In this document: positions 7,150-14,331 of the stretch, piece by piece
How positions within the stretch are numbered: position 1 is the stretch's first letter
Layout of the letters: every line of letters begins with the position of its first letter
Source of the DNA: an uncultured Candidatus Saccharibacteria bacterium
Lineage (GTDB): Bacteria > Patescibacteriota > Saccharimonadia > Saccharimonadales > Saccharimonadaceae
Length of the DNA: 14,669 bases
Assembly (NCBI GenBank): GCA_949070545.1
Contig: CARTQV010000009.1
Coordinates: 1,423-16,091 of the forward strand
Direction of reading: 5' to 3'
Program-made: the position numbers and the translations under genes
Notes under the pieces: model-generated
What the model saw: only the letters and a program-made list of their open reading frames with translations
Databases searched by the model: none
What the model was told of the DNA's origin: nothing

Positions 7150-8052
7150 CTAAGCTTCAGCGTCGTAATCATCACAACTAAAGCCACCTGCGGTAAGCTT
7201 CGTTGCTACGTCGGAAACATAGAAACCAATTATGCCACCAATCATCGGGAAGACGACGTAAGCTGCGAGTGCCAAGCCAGCCAGCCCAGCCAATTCTCCG
7301 AACCCTTCTGCAGTTGTCGGCAAGATTTGGTACATCAAGGCCGCTGCCGGGTTGAAGATAAAGCTATCTGCGAGTCCGAAGAAGCTCTGGCTAATCACGA
7401 TTCCGAAAATGATCGCGAGCGTCATGCCGCTCGTCACTGCCAAAGCGAAAGTAAGCGGGCTCTTGCGGGTATAGCGCAAAGCGCGTGCGTAAATAAACGC
7501 AATCACAATCGCACCAAGTAGCTCAACCAAGGCAACCGCCCAGAAAGTTTCGCCACTAATTTCGCCCATCATCGGGAGCTCAGCAGTCGTTTCGCTACCG
7601 AGACGGAAAGTATTAATCAAGATTAAACCGATCCAAGCCCCGAGTACTTGCGCCAAGATGTATAAAACGCCACGAATTGCAGACATGCGACGAGTCGCCA
7701 TCATGCCGACGGTCACGAGTGGATTCAAGTTTGCGCCCGAAATCCCTGCAATTGCGATATAAACACCAACAATCGCGAAGACGAGATAAAGTGGCTGTAC
7801 GCCGAGCGTAAGCAACAACATTACGACGAGCATCGTACCGATCAGCTCACCGAGCAATGCACCCCAAATCTTGCTGGTTTTGAAAATTGTTAAAATGTTT
7901 TCGTTCGCATCGCACTTACGAGCGAAACAACCTTTTGAAGAAGGTTCAGCGCTGGCGGTCTTGACAGCTGGCGTTGCAACAACTTCTTTCTTGTTCTGTG
8001 GTTTAGTCGAAGACTTCTTTGCAGTGGTCTTCTTTGGCTTTTGATTTGCCAT
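7150..8052 (-). CDS. Aquaporin-like (MIP family) channel with altered NPA motifs
   Basis: This 300-residue membrane protein has the MIP hour-glass pattern. Residues 1-50 are a Lys/Thr/Ser-rich cytoplasmic tail, longer than usual. Six membrane helices lie between about 60 and 285, with two half-helix loops. The first loop reads SGANLNPLVTVG (105-116) where the family has SGAHLNPAVT, so NPA is NPL and the preceding His is Asn. The second reads FNPAAALMY (233-241), keeping NPA but replacing the Arg of the selectivity filter with Ala237. These changes suggest an altered pore, perhaps wider than a strict water channel, but transport is not shown. The Shine-Dalgarno AAGGAGG (8065 down to 8059), 6 nt from the ATG, makes the start secure. 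The gene has its own promoter and terminator. It ends in an acidic tail with a Cys (FSCDDYDAEA). Confidence 0.85.
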   Translation of the reverse strand: MANQKPKKTTAKKSSTKPQNKKEVVATPAVKTASAEPSSKGCFARKCDANENILTIFKTSKIWGALLGELIGTMLVVMLLLTLGVQPLYLVFAIVGVYIAIAGISGANLNPLVTVGMMATRRMSAIRGVLYILAQVLGAWIGLILINTFRLGSETTAELPMMGEISGETFWAVALVELLGAIVIAFIYARALRYTRKSPLTFALAVTSGMTLAIIFGIVISQSFFGLADSFIFNPAAALMYQILPTTAEGFGELAGLAGLALAAYVVFPMIGGIIGFYVSDVATKLTAGGFSCDDYDAEA

Positions 8053-8084
8053 TTATAACCTCCTTAACACTAATATTCTCACCA

Positions 8085-8093
8085 ATTATAGCA
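8085..8093 (-). promoter_or_regulatory. Extended -10 promoter of the aquaporin-like gene
   Basis: On the minus strand TGCTATAAT occupies 8093 down to 8085, followed by a leader of about 25 nt that holds the AAGGAGG ribosome binding site. The -35 position (about 8108-8113) overlaps the -10 candidate of the divergent small gene. Confidence 0.7.
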
Positions 8094-8099
8094 TACTTA

Positions 8100-8108
8100 T
8101 GTTACAAT
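8100..8108 (+). promoter_or_regulatory. Possible extended -10 promoter of the small membrane protein gene
   Basis: TGTTACAAT (8100-8108) has the TGn extension and five of six -10 bases. The -35 region (CACCAA, 8080-8085) is poor. It would give a leader of about 43 nt containing AAAAGGAA before ATG 8158. Confidence 0.45.
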
Positions 8109-8157
8109 TGAAAAGTAAAAAGTTAAGCGTAAGATTTTAGAAAAGGAATTGACTGTT

Positions 8158-8382
8158 ATGGGTATCATGATGACAAAAGACACGAATGATAATTCGGAAA
8201 TCGACCGTCGAATCGCAGCGGATCTGCGTATGCGAGCTCAACAGTCACGTTCCATTGATCGTGATGACATCGAAGATTCAACTTATGTCGAAAACACCGA
8301 AAAAACCCATAAGTTCACTTGGGTTTGGATTATTTTGATTATTCTCGCGATTATTTCCTTAGTTTGCATTGTTCTGATATAA
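8158..8382 (+). CDS. Small tail-anchored membrane protein, 74 residues
   Basis: I do not recognise a family. The protein has a charged N-terminal two-thirds (rich in Asp, Arg, Glu; SEIDRRIAADLRMRAQQSR is amphipathic-helix-like) and one C-terminal membrane helix (about residues 54-74, TWVWIILIILAIISLVCIVL). It ends in the membrane, so it would be tail-anchored with its soluble part in the cytoplasm. ATG 8158 is chosen because AAAAGGAA (8141-8148) lies 9 nt upstream; a TTG at 8149 abuts that site and ATGs at 8167 and 8170 are too far. The stop codon TAA (8380-8382) sits inside the -10 box of pheS. Codon use looks like that of its neighbours and the frame is clean, so it is probably real. Confidence 0.7.
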   Translation: MGIMMTKDTNDNSEIDRRIAADLRMRAQQSRSIDRDDIEDSTYVENTEKTHKFTWVWIILIILAIISLVCIVLI

Positions 8383-8383
8383 T
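8375..8383 (+). promoter_or_regulatory. Extended -10 promoter of pheST
   Basis: TGATATAAT (8375-8383) overlaps the last codons and stop of the small membrane protein gene. The pheS ATG follows after 6 nt (ATACAT), so the transcript should be leaderless. The -35 region (TTCCTT) is poor. Confidence 0.75.
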
Positions 8384-8389
8384 ATACAT

Positions 8390-9337
8390 ATGTCAGATGT
8401 AGAGAAGTGGAAGAGTGAGCTGAAAAAGCTTAACTCTGAGTATGCCAAGATTAAAACTTTGCCCCCTGAAGAACGCGGGAAATTCGGGCGCGAGATGAAT
8501 GCAAAAAAACAGAAAATCCTCGCTGCAATCTCCGCCGCCGAGGCTGAAGCGGAGAGCACCAGCATTACTCCGATTGATATTTCTGCCCCTGCTGCGCCGA
8601 ACGAAGCGATTCCGCATGTTTCTCGTGGGTCGAAACATCCCCTGATGACAGAACTTGATCGCGTAATTCAGATTTATGCTAGCATGGGCTTTGATATTAT
8701 GGAGTCGCGTCAACTCGACGACGAGCTCCATATGTTCGATAGTTTGAACTTCCCAAAAGATCATCCTGCTCGTGATGGTTATGATACTTTTCGCACCAGC
8801 GAGAACTTTATCCCACCTGCCCATACTTCAACTATGCAACATCGTGCTCTGAAGAAGTACAAACGCAAACTAGATGAAGGCGGTAAGATTGCAGTCGCCA
8901 TCCCCGGTCGGGTTTTTCGTAATGAAGACGCTGATGCAACTCACGAACACACTTTTTATCAGTGTGAAGGCGTGTTCGTTTCGAAAGATGCCACGATGGG
9001 TCAGATGTTTGCTGTCTTGAAACACTTTTTTGAGGCTTACTATGGTCAAAAGCTGAAAATTAAGACCCAGCCTGGCTATTTTCCATTTACTGAACCTTCA
9101 GCTGAACTCTTAATCGAGAAGCCAGCTAGTTTAGGCGGCAAAGGCGGTGATTGGCTAGAAATGCTAGGATGCGGCATGATCCATCCGAACGTTCTCAAGA
9201 TGGCTGACATCGACCCAGAGATTTATCATGGTTTTGCTTGGGGTGGCGGAATTGATCGCCTCGCTATGCTGAAATACGGTCTCAGTGATGTGCGTTATTT
9301 TGAATCTGGTAAACTTGATTTCTTGGAGGAGTTCTAA
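8390..9337 (+). CDS. pheS: Phenylalanyl-tRNA synthetase alpha subunit
   Basis: PheS is the catalytic subunit of the alpha2-beta2 enzyme that charges tRNA-Phe. At 315 residues it is a little shorter than the usual 330-350. Residues 1-55 are the helical, coiled-coil-like N-terminal arm that contacts tRNA. The class II core has motif 2 in IPGRVFRNEDADATHEHTFY (171-190) followed by QCEG. The active-site strand YFPFTEPSAE is at 230-239, and motif 3 is GFAWGGGIDRLAMLKYG (281-297). The start has no Shine-Dalgarno sequence and is fixed by the -10 box 6 nt upstream. The stop codon is immediately followed by the pheT ATG, with the pheT ribosome binding site GGAGGAG (9325-9331) inside the last pheS codons, so the two subunits are translationally coupled. 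Confidence 0.97.
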   Translation: MSDVEKWKSELKKLNSEYAKIKTLPPEERGKFGREMNAKKQKILAAISAAEAEAESTSITPIDISAPAAPNEAIPHVSRGSKHPLMTELDRVIQIYASMGFDIMESRQLDDELHMFDSLNFPKDHPARDGYDTFRTSENFIPPAHTSTMQHRALKKYKRKLDEGGKIAVAIPGRVFRNEDADATHEHTFYQCEGVFVSKDATMGQMFAVLKHFFEAYYGQKLKIKTQPGYFPFTEPSAELLIEKPASLGGKGGDWLEMLGCGMIHPNVLKMADIDPEIYHGFAWGGGIDRLAMLKYGLSDVRYFESGKLDFLEEF

Positions 9338-11938
9338 ATGCTAATTTCGCTAAATGAAATTAAAAAATATGTTTCTGTCCCCACCGATGTTACGGACCAA
9401 AAGTTGCTTGAATTGATTGGCTCGCGTTTAGTCGAAATTGAAGAAACAATCGACTTGGCGCCAAGATACCACGGGATTTATATTGCAAAAGTGGTGAGTT
9501 GTGAACCGATCCCCGATACACATCTACATCTTTGCGCGATTGATGCCGGAGAACATAATGCCGAATTTAATCAACTAGAAAACGGACTTATTCAAGTTGT
9601 TTGTGGCGCCCCGAATGTCCACGCTGGCATGTTGGCAGTCTGGATTACGCCTGGCAGTATCGTCCCTGAAACTTACGATAACGAGAACTTCAAGCTCAGC
9701 GTGCGCAAATTGCGTGGTTATGAATCGAACGGCATGCTCGCTGGTGCTGACGAACTCGGACTCGACACGGAGCATAAATTCATCGCCGAGGTTGATCCGA
9801 AAATCGCTCGACCTGGTCAGGCCCTCGCGGAGGTTTTTGACCTGAATGATATTATTCTAGATGTTGAAAACAAATCTTTGACTCATCGCCCAGATTGTTT
9901 CGGGCTGATCGGTTTCGCGCGCGAAGTTGCCGGCATTCTCGGTGTGCATTTTGAAGAACCAGCAGTCTTCTCCGGAACCGAAAGAATGTCGAAAGCTGGT
10001 GAATTGCCGATTGAAGTAAAAATCAGTGACGCCGAGCTTTGCCCACGTTATTCCTGTGCGGTCTTCGAGTTGCCAAAACATGAAAAAAGCAAATATCTGA
10101 CCCATGACCAAGTTTTTCTTGCGAAAGCAGGTATGCGTGCAATCGATCCGATGGTCGATCTGACAAATATTCTGATGCTCGAAACTGGCCAGCCACTTCA
10201 TGCTTTTGATTATGACAAGTTAGTTACCGTTGGCGAAGCGGAGGCTCCGAAAATCGTCGTGCGCGCCGCGAAAGATGGCGAAGAGTTGCAGTTACTCGAC
10301 GGTAAGACTATTTCTTGCACGACGGACGATATTTTAATTACGTCGAATGATGTTCCGGTTGCTCTAGCGGGCGCAATGGGCGGAAAGAACACTGACATCG
10401 ACGCCTCAACTACACGTGTTGTGCTCGAGAGTGCTACTTTTTCGCTCTATCACTTGCGCAAAACTCAGATGGCTCATGGGATTTTCTCTGAAGCGATTAC
10501 TAGATTCACAAAGGGCCAACCCGCAACTATGACTTTGTCAGTCTTAGTGGAGGCAGTGCATAGGCTTGATGTAGGGGTGTTAGCAAACGCCGATGACTAT
10601 CCGGGAAAAGAGAAGCAAAATGTTGTAAAAATTACAACAGATGAGATCAATGGTCTACTTGGGACTGGCTATAGTGTTGAAGAAATCGTCAAGACGCTTG
10701 AGAACGTGGGATTCAAAGTTGAAGTGTCAGAGATTACTGCGCAGGGTGGCGTGCATGTCTCCGTTCGAGGCGCTAACGATCAGGCTGGCGCGGGTCCGAA
10801 TCACGGCCCGTTAGGGCTCGATTCGGAAAGCGCCACCGCACCTCGAGCAGAGACATCACGACAGGACCCTGTGCGGTGCTCTGTTAACACTGCTGCTCTA
10901 AAGGTTACTGTTCCAAAGTGGCGCACCGACATTCACATCAAAGAAGATATCATCGAGGAAGTTGGTCGCTTGTTGGGTTATGACAATATCGCTCTAAGTT
11001 TGCCGACGAGACCCTTCATCGAAGCGACAATTGACCCGCTAATTAGCCTAAAAACAGAACTGCGTGCGATTTTGTCTGATAATTTATCTATGCATGAACT
11101 TCTGACCTATTCGTTCGTCAGTCAAAGTCTGCTCGAAAAAGTTGGTATGGAGGTTGATAATAGTTACGAGATCGTCAACTCAATTTCTCCCGAGTTACAG
11201 CGTTTCCGCCAACAAATCGTCCCGAGTCTGCTCGACAAGGTGCGCGAAAACTTGAAATCTGGCCATCGTGACTTCTGCCTTTATGAGATGAACCAAGTTT
11301 CGGTAAAAAGTGCTGGGTTGACCAGTGAGGGGACGCCGCAGCTCAAAATGCACCTCGGCATTGTGGATCTAGGAGATTTTTATCAGTTGAAGATGAAACT
11401 TCTCGCGATGTTCAGGGAACTGAAGGTTAGTCTTGAGTATAAGCAACTTTCTCCTGAAACGGCCAAGCATGATTCTTATCTCGAACCGAAACGCTCGGCG
11501 GAGATTTTCGTCCAAGGTCAAAAAATCGGCGCCTTTGGTGAAGTGCGAGCAGCAGTTCTGCGCCAGTTCAAACTCGACAAAACAGTCTCCGCGCTCGAAT
11601 TGAACTTAGAAAAGCTTTCGACTTGCACGCGCGAAATGAAAACAAAGTTCAAACTCTCGAAGTTCCCATTTGTCGAGCGCGACCTAACCTTGAAGGTTGA
11701 TGAGGAAGCACCATTCGGGCGATTCGACCAAGTCTTGGTGGGCTATTTCGATGAGAAAAAACTCATCGCAGAAGTGACGCCGGTCTCAATCTATCAGGGT
11801 GACGATACAGCGACGAAGAATCTCTCCTTCCATCTGAAGTTTTCTGACCCCGAAAAGACTTTGAAGACCGAAGAGATTTCTGCTATAATGGAAGAAATTA
11901 CGATTGCAGTGTCGCAAATTGGCGCCGAAGTTGTTTAA
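9338..11938 (+). CDS. pheT: Phenylalanyl-tRNA synthetase beta subunit with an extra segment in B5
   Basis: PheT binds tRNA and edits mischarged Tyr-tRNA-Phe. The 866-residue protein is longer than the usual 780-810. In order it has an N-terminal EMAP/OB-like tRNA-binding domain (about 40-150), the B3/B4 editing region (about 215-400), B5 (about 428-555), the catalytic-like core (about 565-760) and a C-terminal FDX-ACB anticodon-binding domain (about 775-866, starting KLSKFPFVERDLTLKV). Between VGFKVEVSE (458-465) and LKVTVPKWRTDI (521-532), where other PheT proteins have roughly 5-15 residues, about 54 extra residues are present. They are rich in Gly, Ala, Pro and Ser and encoded by DNA with two inverted repeats. 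The frame is intact through it. Start is set by the Shine-Dalgarno GGAGGAG 6 nt upstream. Identity is certain; the origin of the extra segment is open. Confidence 0.96.
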   Translation: MLISLNEIKKYVSVPTDVTDQKLLELIGSRLVEIEETIDLAPRYHGIYIAKVVSCEPIPDTHLHLCAIDAGEHNAEFNQLENGLIQVVCGAPNVHAGMLAVWITPGSIVPETYDNENFKLSVRKLRGYESNGMLAGADELGLDTEHKFIAEVDPKIARPGQALAEVFDLNDIILDVENKSLTHRPDCFGLIGFAREVAGILGVHFEEPAVFSGTERMSKAGELPIEVKISDAELCPRYSCAVFELPKHEKSKYLTHDQVFLAKAGMRAIDPMVDLTNILMLETGQPLHAFDYDKLVTVGEAEAPKIVVRAAKDGEELQLLDGKTISCTTDDILITSNDVPVALAGAMGGKNTDIDASTTRVVLESATFSLYHLRKTQMAHGIFSEAITRFTKGQPATMTLSVLVEAVHRLDVGVLANADDYPGKEKQNVVKITTDEINGLLGTGYSVEEIVKTLENVGFKVEVSEITAQGGVHVSVRGANDQAGAGPNHGPLGLDSESATAPRAETSRQDPVRCSVNTAALKVTVPKWRTDIHIKEDIIEEVGRLLGYDNIALSLPTRPFIEATIDPLISLKTELRAILSDNLSMHELLTYSFVSQSLLEKVGMEVDNSYEIVNSISPELQRFRQQIVPSLLDKVRENLKSGHRDFCLYEMNQVSVKSAGLTSEGTPQLKMHLGIVDLGDFYQLKMKLLAMFRELKVSLEYKQLSPETAKHDSYLEPKRSAEIFVQGQKIGAFGEVRAAVLRQFKLDKTVSALELNLEKLSTCTREMKTKFKLSKFPFVERDLTLKVDEEAPFGRFDQVLVGYFDEKKLIAEVTPVSIYQGDDTATKNLSFHLKFSDPEKTLKTEEISAIMEEITIAVSQIGAEVV
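10787..10834. repeat. 48-nt palindromic element within pheT (arm 1)
   Basis: The sequence folds as nested inverted repeats: TGGCGC/GCGCCA (outer, 10786-10791 with 10830-10835), TCCGAATC/GATTCGGA (10795-10802 with 10820-10827) and GCCC/GGGC (10806-10809 with 10814-10817) around a GTTA loop. The mismatched parts are only 3/2 and 3/2 nt. It is exactly in the pheT frame and encodes part of the extra B5 segment. Confidence 0.75.
10834..10878. repeat. Inverted repeat within pheT (arm 2)
   Basis: CACCGCAC (10834-10841) pairs perfectly with GTGCGGTG (10871-10878) across 29 nt that show no strong internal pairing. It adjoins the 48-nt palindrome, overlapping it by 2 bases of its outer stem, and lies in the same extra PheT segment. 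Confidence 0.65.
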
Positions 11939-11947
11939 AGGAGGAAA

Positions 11948-12652
11948 ATGGAAGAAAAAGCTCTAAAAACTAGCTGGAAACAGCGCATTGTTATCCTAGT
12001 CATCGCAGTGTTACTAGTCGGATCGACGATTTTGACTTATGCCTTAATCGTCCTCGGGGGGAATAATAGCTCATCGGGTGCAGGCAACGACGCTGATAGC
12101 GAAGAGATTATCGCCGAATACAATGCAAAGACTGCTGAACTCGAAGCTGCAGCAAAGCCACTTTCAGACAAATATTTTAAAGATTTTTCTGGGTATAAAT
12201 CTAATGTGAAGGCTTATAATGCCGCAAACGTCAATAGTGCTGGTCTCGAGACGAAGGATTTGAAAGACGGATCGGGCAGAACTCTCGAAGAAGGCGATAC
12301 GGATTACATGGCTTATTATATCGGTTGGTGCCCAGACGGTAGTATTTTTGACTCATCATTTGATGACGAAGAGAACCCAACTGGATTGCAAGCCCCGCTC
12401 GACCCCAGCCTGGGTCTAATCGAAGGCTGGAATCAGGGCGTAATTGGCATGAAGCTCGGTGGCGTGCGTCAGCTCGAAATCTCTGGCAGCTTGGCTTATG
12501 GCGATACCCAAGAAATCTGTGGCAGTAAGAGTTCACCTTTGAAGTTTATCGTGATGGCTTTGGAGCCAGATATCAAAATCACAAAAATCAACGAAGAGCT
12601 GAACGAAATCTATATGCGGCTTTACGCATCTTATTACGGTGGGGTCGAATAA
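11948..12652 (+). CDS. Membrane-anchored FKBP-type peptidyl-prolyl isomerase
   Basis: The 234-residue protein should help fold exported proteins by proline isomerisation on the outer face of the membrane. A short basic N-terminus (KTSWKQR) precedes a membrane anchor (about 14-36), with no lipobox. A Ser/Gly/Asn linker and a helical stretch (about 52-95) follow. The FKBP domain spans about 98-206, with the family strands AYYIGW (122-127), IFDSSF (133-138), GLIEGWNQGVIGMKLGG (156-172) and LAYGD (182-186). Three Cys (128, 191 and none in the anchor) are few; Cys128 and Cys191 could pair. A strong Shine-Dalgarno AGGAGG (11939-11944) directly follows the pheT stop, so it is probably in the pheST operon. 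A C-terminal helical tail of about 28 residues extends past the FKBP fold. Confidence 0.9.
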   Translation: MEEKALKTSWKQRIVILVIAVLLVGSTILTYALIVLGGNNSSSGAGNDADSEEIIAEYNAKTAELEAAAKPLSDKYFKDFSGYKSNVKAYNAANVNSAGLETKDLKDGSGRTLEEGDTDYMAYYIGWCPDGSIFDSSFDDEENPTGLQAPLDPSLGLIEGWNQGVIGMKLGGVRQLEISGSLAYGDTQEICGSKSSPLKFIVMALEPDIKITKINEELNEIYMRLYASYYGGVE

Positions 12653-12657
12653 AGCAT

Positions 12658-13491
12658 ATGGTTGATCTCGCGATCATCGGTGGTGGTCCAGCTGCGCTCT
12701 CAGCTGCCCTCTACGGCGCGCGTGCAGGGCTCGAAACCGTCGTTTTTGAACGAGGTGAAATTGGCGGCGATCTCGGGAAAATTGCACATCTTGCGAACTA
12801 CCCAGGATTTATCGGTGCAGGAAAAGAACTAGCCACGAAGTTGCATAGGCAGGCAGAAACTGCTGGCGCAAAAATCGAATACGGTGAGTGCACGAAGTTG
12901 GATGTGAGTGATGATGGCTTTAGCCTAGTGGTTGATGAAGAGGTTATCAAAGCACGTGCCGTGATTATCGCGACCGGCTCGGAGCCGAAAACCCTCGACT
13001 TTGTCGATGAGCTGGATCCGCCAGTTTCTTATTGCGCACTCTGCGATGGCGATTTTGCGAAAGATGAAAATATAGTGATTGTTGGTGGTGGCAACTCGGC
13101 CGTCCAAGAAGCGTTATTCTTGGCTCCACTAGCTAAATCATTGACGCTCGTTAGCCATTCGAGGTTAAAAGCCGACCGCTGCTTACAGGATAAGCTACGC
13201 GCACACAAAAATTGCAAAATTCGCGAAGGAATCGAGCCAGACCTCGAATTTTTGAACAGTTTTGATCGAGTTTTTATCTTCATCGGACGTCAACCTGCGA
13301 CTGGTTTTTTGCAGGACGAGAAGCTGCTAGACGAGAATAGGTATATCTTGACTGATGAGAACCATATGACTGTCATCCCAGGGGTGTTTGCGGCCGGAGA
13401 CGTGCGTAGTGGAAGCATTCATCAGGTCGTCACCGCCGCTGGAGATGGCGCCAGCGCCGCAATTAACGTGAATAAATGGCTTAAGCATTGA
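12658..13491 (+). CDS. trxB: Thioredoxin-reductase-like flavoprotein
   Basis: This 277-residue protein belongs to the low-molecular-weight thioredoxin reductase family, which passes electrons from NAD(P)H through FAD to a redox-active CxxC. FAD-binding IIGGGPAAL is at 6-14, ATGSEP at 105-110 and the family GVFAAGDV at 242-249. The disulfide is CALC (126-129) in place of the usual CATC. The nucleotide domain has VGGGNSA (142-148). The region that in NADPH-dependent enzymes reads HRR...R is here LVSHSRLKADR, so cofactor choice may differ. It is about 30 residues shorter than the E. coli enzyme. The ATG is 5 nt after the FKBP stop with only a weak upstream GGTGGGG, so translation is probably coupled. 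No thioredoxin gene is in the window. Symbol given by family, not by tested activity. Confidence 0.88.
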   Translation: MVDLAIIGGGPAALSAALYGARAGLETVVFERGEIGGDLGKIAHLANYPGFIGAGKELATKLHRQAETAGAKIEYGECTKLDVSDDGFSLVVDEEVIKARAVIIATGSEPKTLDFVDELDPPVSYCALCDGDFAKDENIVIVGGGNSAVQEALFLAPLAKSLTLVSHSRLKADRCLQDKLRAHKNCKIREGIEPDLEFLNSFDRVFIFIGRQPATGFLQDEKLLDENRYILTDENHMTVIPGVFAAGDVRSGSIHQVVTAAGDGASAAINVNKWLKH

Positions 13492-13516
13492 CTTTTTAGA
13501 CGATGTGTGCTATAAT
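13488..13516 (+). promoter_or_regulatory. Strong promoter for the unknown gene at 13584, overlapping the trxB stop
   Basis: TTGACT (13488-13493) and TATAAT (13511-13516) are 17 nt apart, with a TGC extension (13508-13510). The -35 overlaps the TGA stop of the trxB-like gene. It is the same TTGACT-17-TATAAT arrangement as at 349-377, but followed by a leader of about 60 nt. Confidence 0.82.
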
Positions 13517-13523
13517 GGAAGTA

Positions 13524-13559
13524 TAGGTGAGAAATTGCCTAGTAGCTTGAAATAACTAC
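13524..13559 (+). promoter_or_regulatory. Structured 5' leader: two small hairpins
   Basis: TAGGTGA (13524-13530) pairs with TTGCCTA (13535-13541) through seven pairs, two of them G-U, closing a GAAA tetraloop. GTAG (13542-13545) pairs with CTAC (13556-13559) just downstream. The pair precede the ribosome binding site of the 13584 gene. They could stabilise the mRNA or bind a regulator; they match no riboswitch class that I recognise. Confidence 0.4.
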
Positions 13560-13568
13560 GCATTGCAG

Positions 13569-13576
13569 AAAGGGGG
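13569..13576 (+). promoter_or_regulatory. Ribosome binding site deciding the start at 13584
   Basis: AAAGGGGG (13569-13576) is 7 nt before ATG 13584. It is only 1 nt before ATG 13578 and lies after the TTG at 13563, which makes both of those unlikely starts. Confidence 0.65.
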
Positions 13577-13583
13577 AATGAGC

Positions 13584-14294
13584 ATGATGCGTATTTTAAA
13601 TAAGATTGCGACCTTCATATCGTTAATCATCGAAGATGTGAAGGTGCGACTAATGCACAAGGAAAGAGCAGGGGTGCACTCTTATAGAGTGCAGATGCGC
13701 CAGCACTATCGTCATGGTGAATGGCACACGGAGCTTCCAATGGAGGCGGTTTGCCGCGTGATCTTGGAAGACAAGATTCGTGAGCTGCCATTTGAACAGC
13801 GCGCTTTGGCACGGGTGGCTTGGCGAAAGCAGGTTGAAAAGCGTCGAGTCCAGCAGGCCAACATGCAAGCTATCTTACTGGCTCTGCAAGAGACGCAGGA
13901 AATGGAACTTTTGGAACAGGTAGAACGCTATGAACGTGAAAAAGCGTCAAAGCCTATCCCAACAAAGATAATTCCATTTCCATGTCAGCGCGTTGCAAGT
14001 AGTTCCGCCCGTGAGGCACCTACTACCCCCGAAAAAGAGGAGGTAAAAAAGGATGAGCCCGAGGCGGTGCAAAAGCAGCTGGAGGCGGTCGTGCGTGCGG
14101 CGACGTCTGATCCTGGACATCAACGTCAGCTATTGCGATTATTCTTGGATAACCCGGAACTCGCGAAGATGGCCTTGAGCAAGGAAACGACGTTGCGATT
14201 TTGTATGGCGAAAAACCTGCGTAGTTTGCAGTGTTGTGGAGCGATGCGCAAAACGCCTGTGGCGACCGGGGCTTCGGCTGCTCAGGGCCTGTAG
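13584..14294 (+). CDS. Unrecognised charged helical protein, 236 residues
   Basis: I do not recognise this protein. A mildly hydrophobic N-terminal helix (MMRILNKIATFISLIIEDV) is too short and polar for a certain membrane anchor. Residues about 25-130 are rich in Arg, Gln and Glu and look almost wholly alpha-helical (for example QANMQAILLALQETQEMELL), with coiled-coil potential. A Pro/Ser/Lys/Glu linker (about 132-172) follows, then a second helical block (about 173-215, VQKQLEAVVRAA, LLRLFLDNPELAKMAL) with an unusual CC pair near LQCCGAM and a Gly/Ala tail. No enzyme motif is visible. It has a strong promoter, a structured leader, a good ribosome binding site and a strong terminator, so it is probably a highly expressed single-gene transcript. 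It may be lineage-specific. The basic helical part would suit nucleic-acid or protein binding, but this is a guess. Confidence 0.75.
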   Translation: MMRILNKIATFISLIIEDVKVRLMHKERAGVHSYRVQMRQHYRHGEWHTELPMEAVCRVILEDKIRELPFEQRALARVAWRKQVEKRRVQQANMQAILLALQETQEMELLEQVERYEREKASKPIPTKIIPFPCQRVASSSAREAPTTPEKEEVKKDEPEAVQKQLEAVVRAATSDPGHQRQLLRLFLDNPELAKMALSKETTLRFCMAKNLRSLQCCGAMRKTPVATGASAAQGL

Positions 14295-14309
14295 TGTACC
14301 ATTTAGGCC

Positions 14310-14331
14310 TTTAGCAATCTTGTTTGCTAAA
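14310..14331 (+). other. Small hairpin just before the terminator
   Basis: TTTAGCAA (14310-14317) pairs perfectly with TTGCTAAA (14324-14331) around a 6-nt loop. It overlaps the terminator stem by 2 nt, so the two cannot both form fully. It may be an accessory 3' end structure. Confidence 0.5.

Noticed and set aside
10791..10827. tRNA T-arm-like sequence (GGGTCCGAATC) inside pheT
   Set aside because: The flanking bases do not make a 5-bp T stem and no acceptor, D or anticodon arms can be built. It is better explained as part of the 48-nt palindrome.
13978..14045. Possible frameshift or insertion in the middle of the unknown protein gene
   Set aside because: The frame is open throughout; the Pro/Ser/Lys/Glu stretch reads as an ordinary flexible linker.
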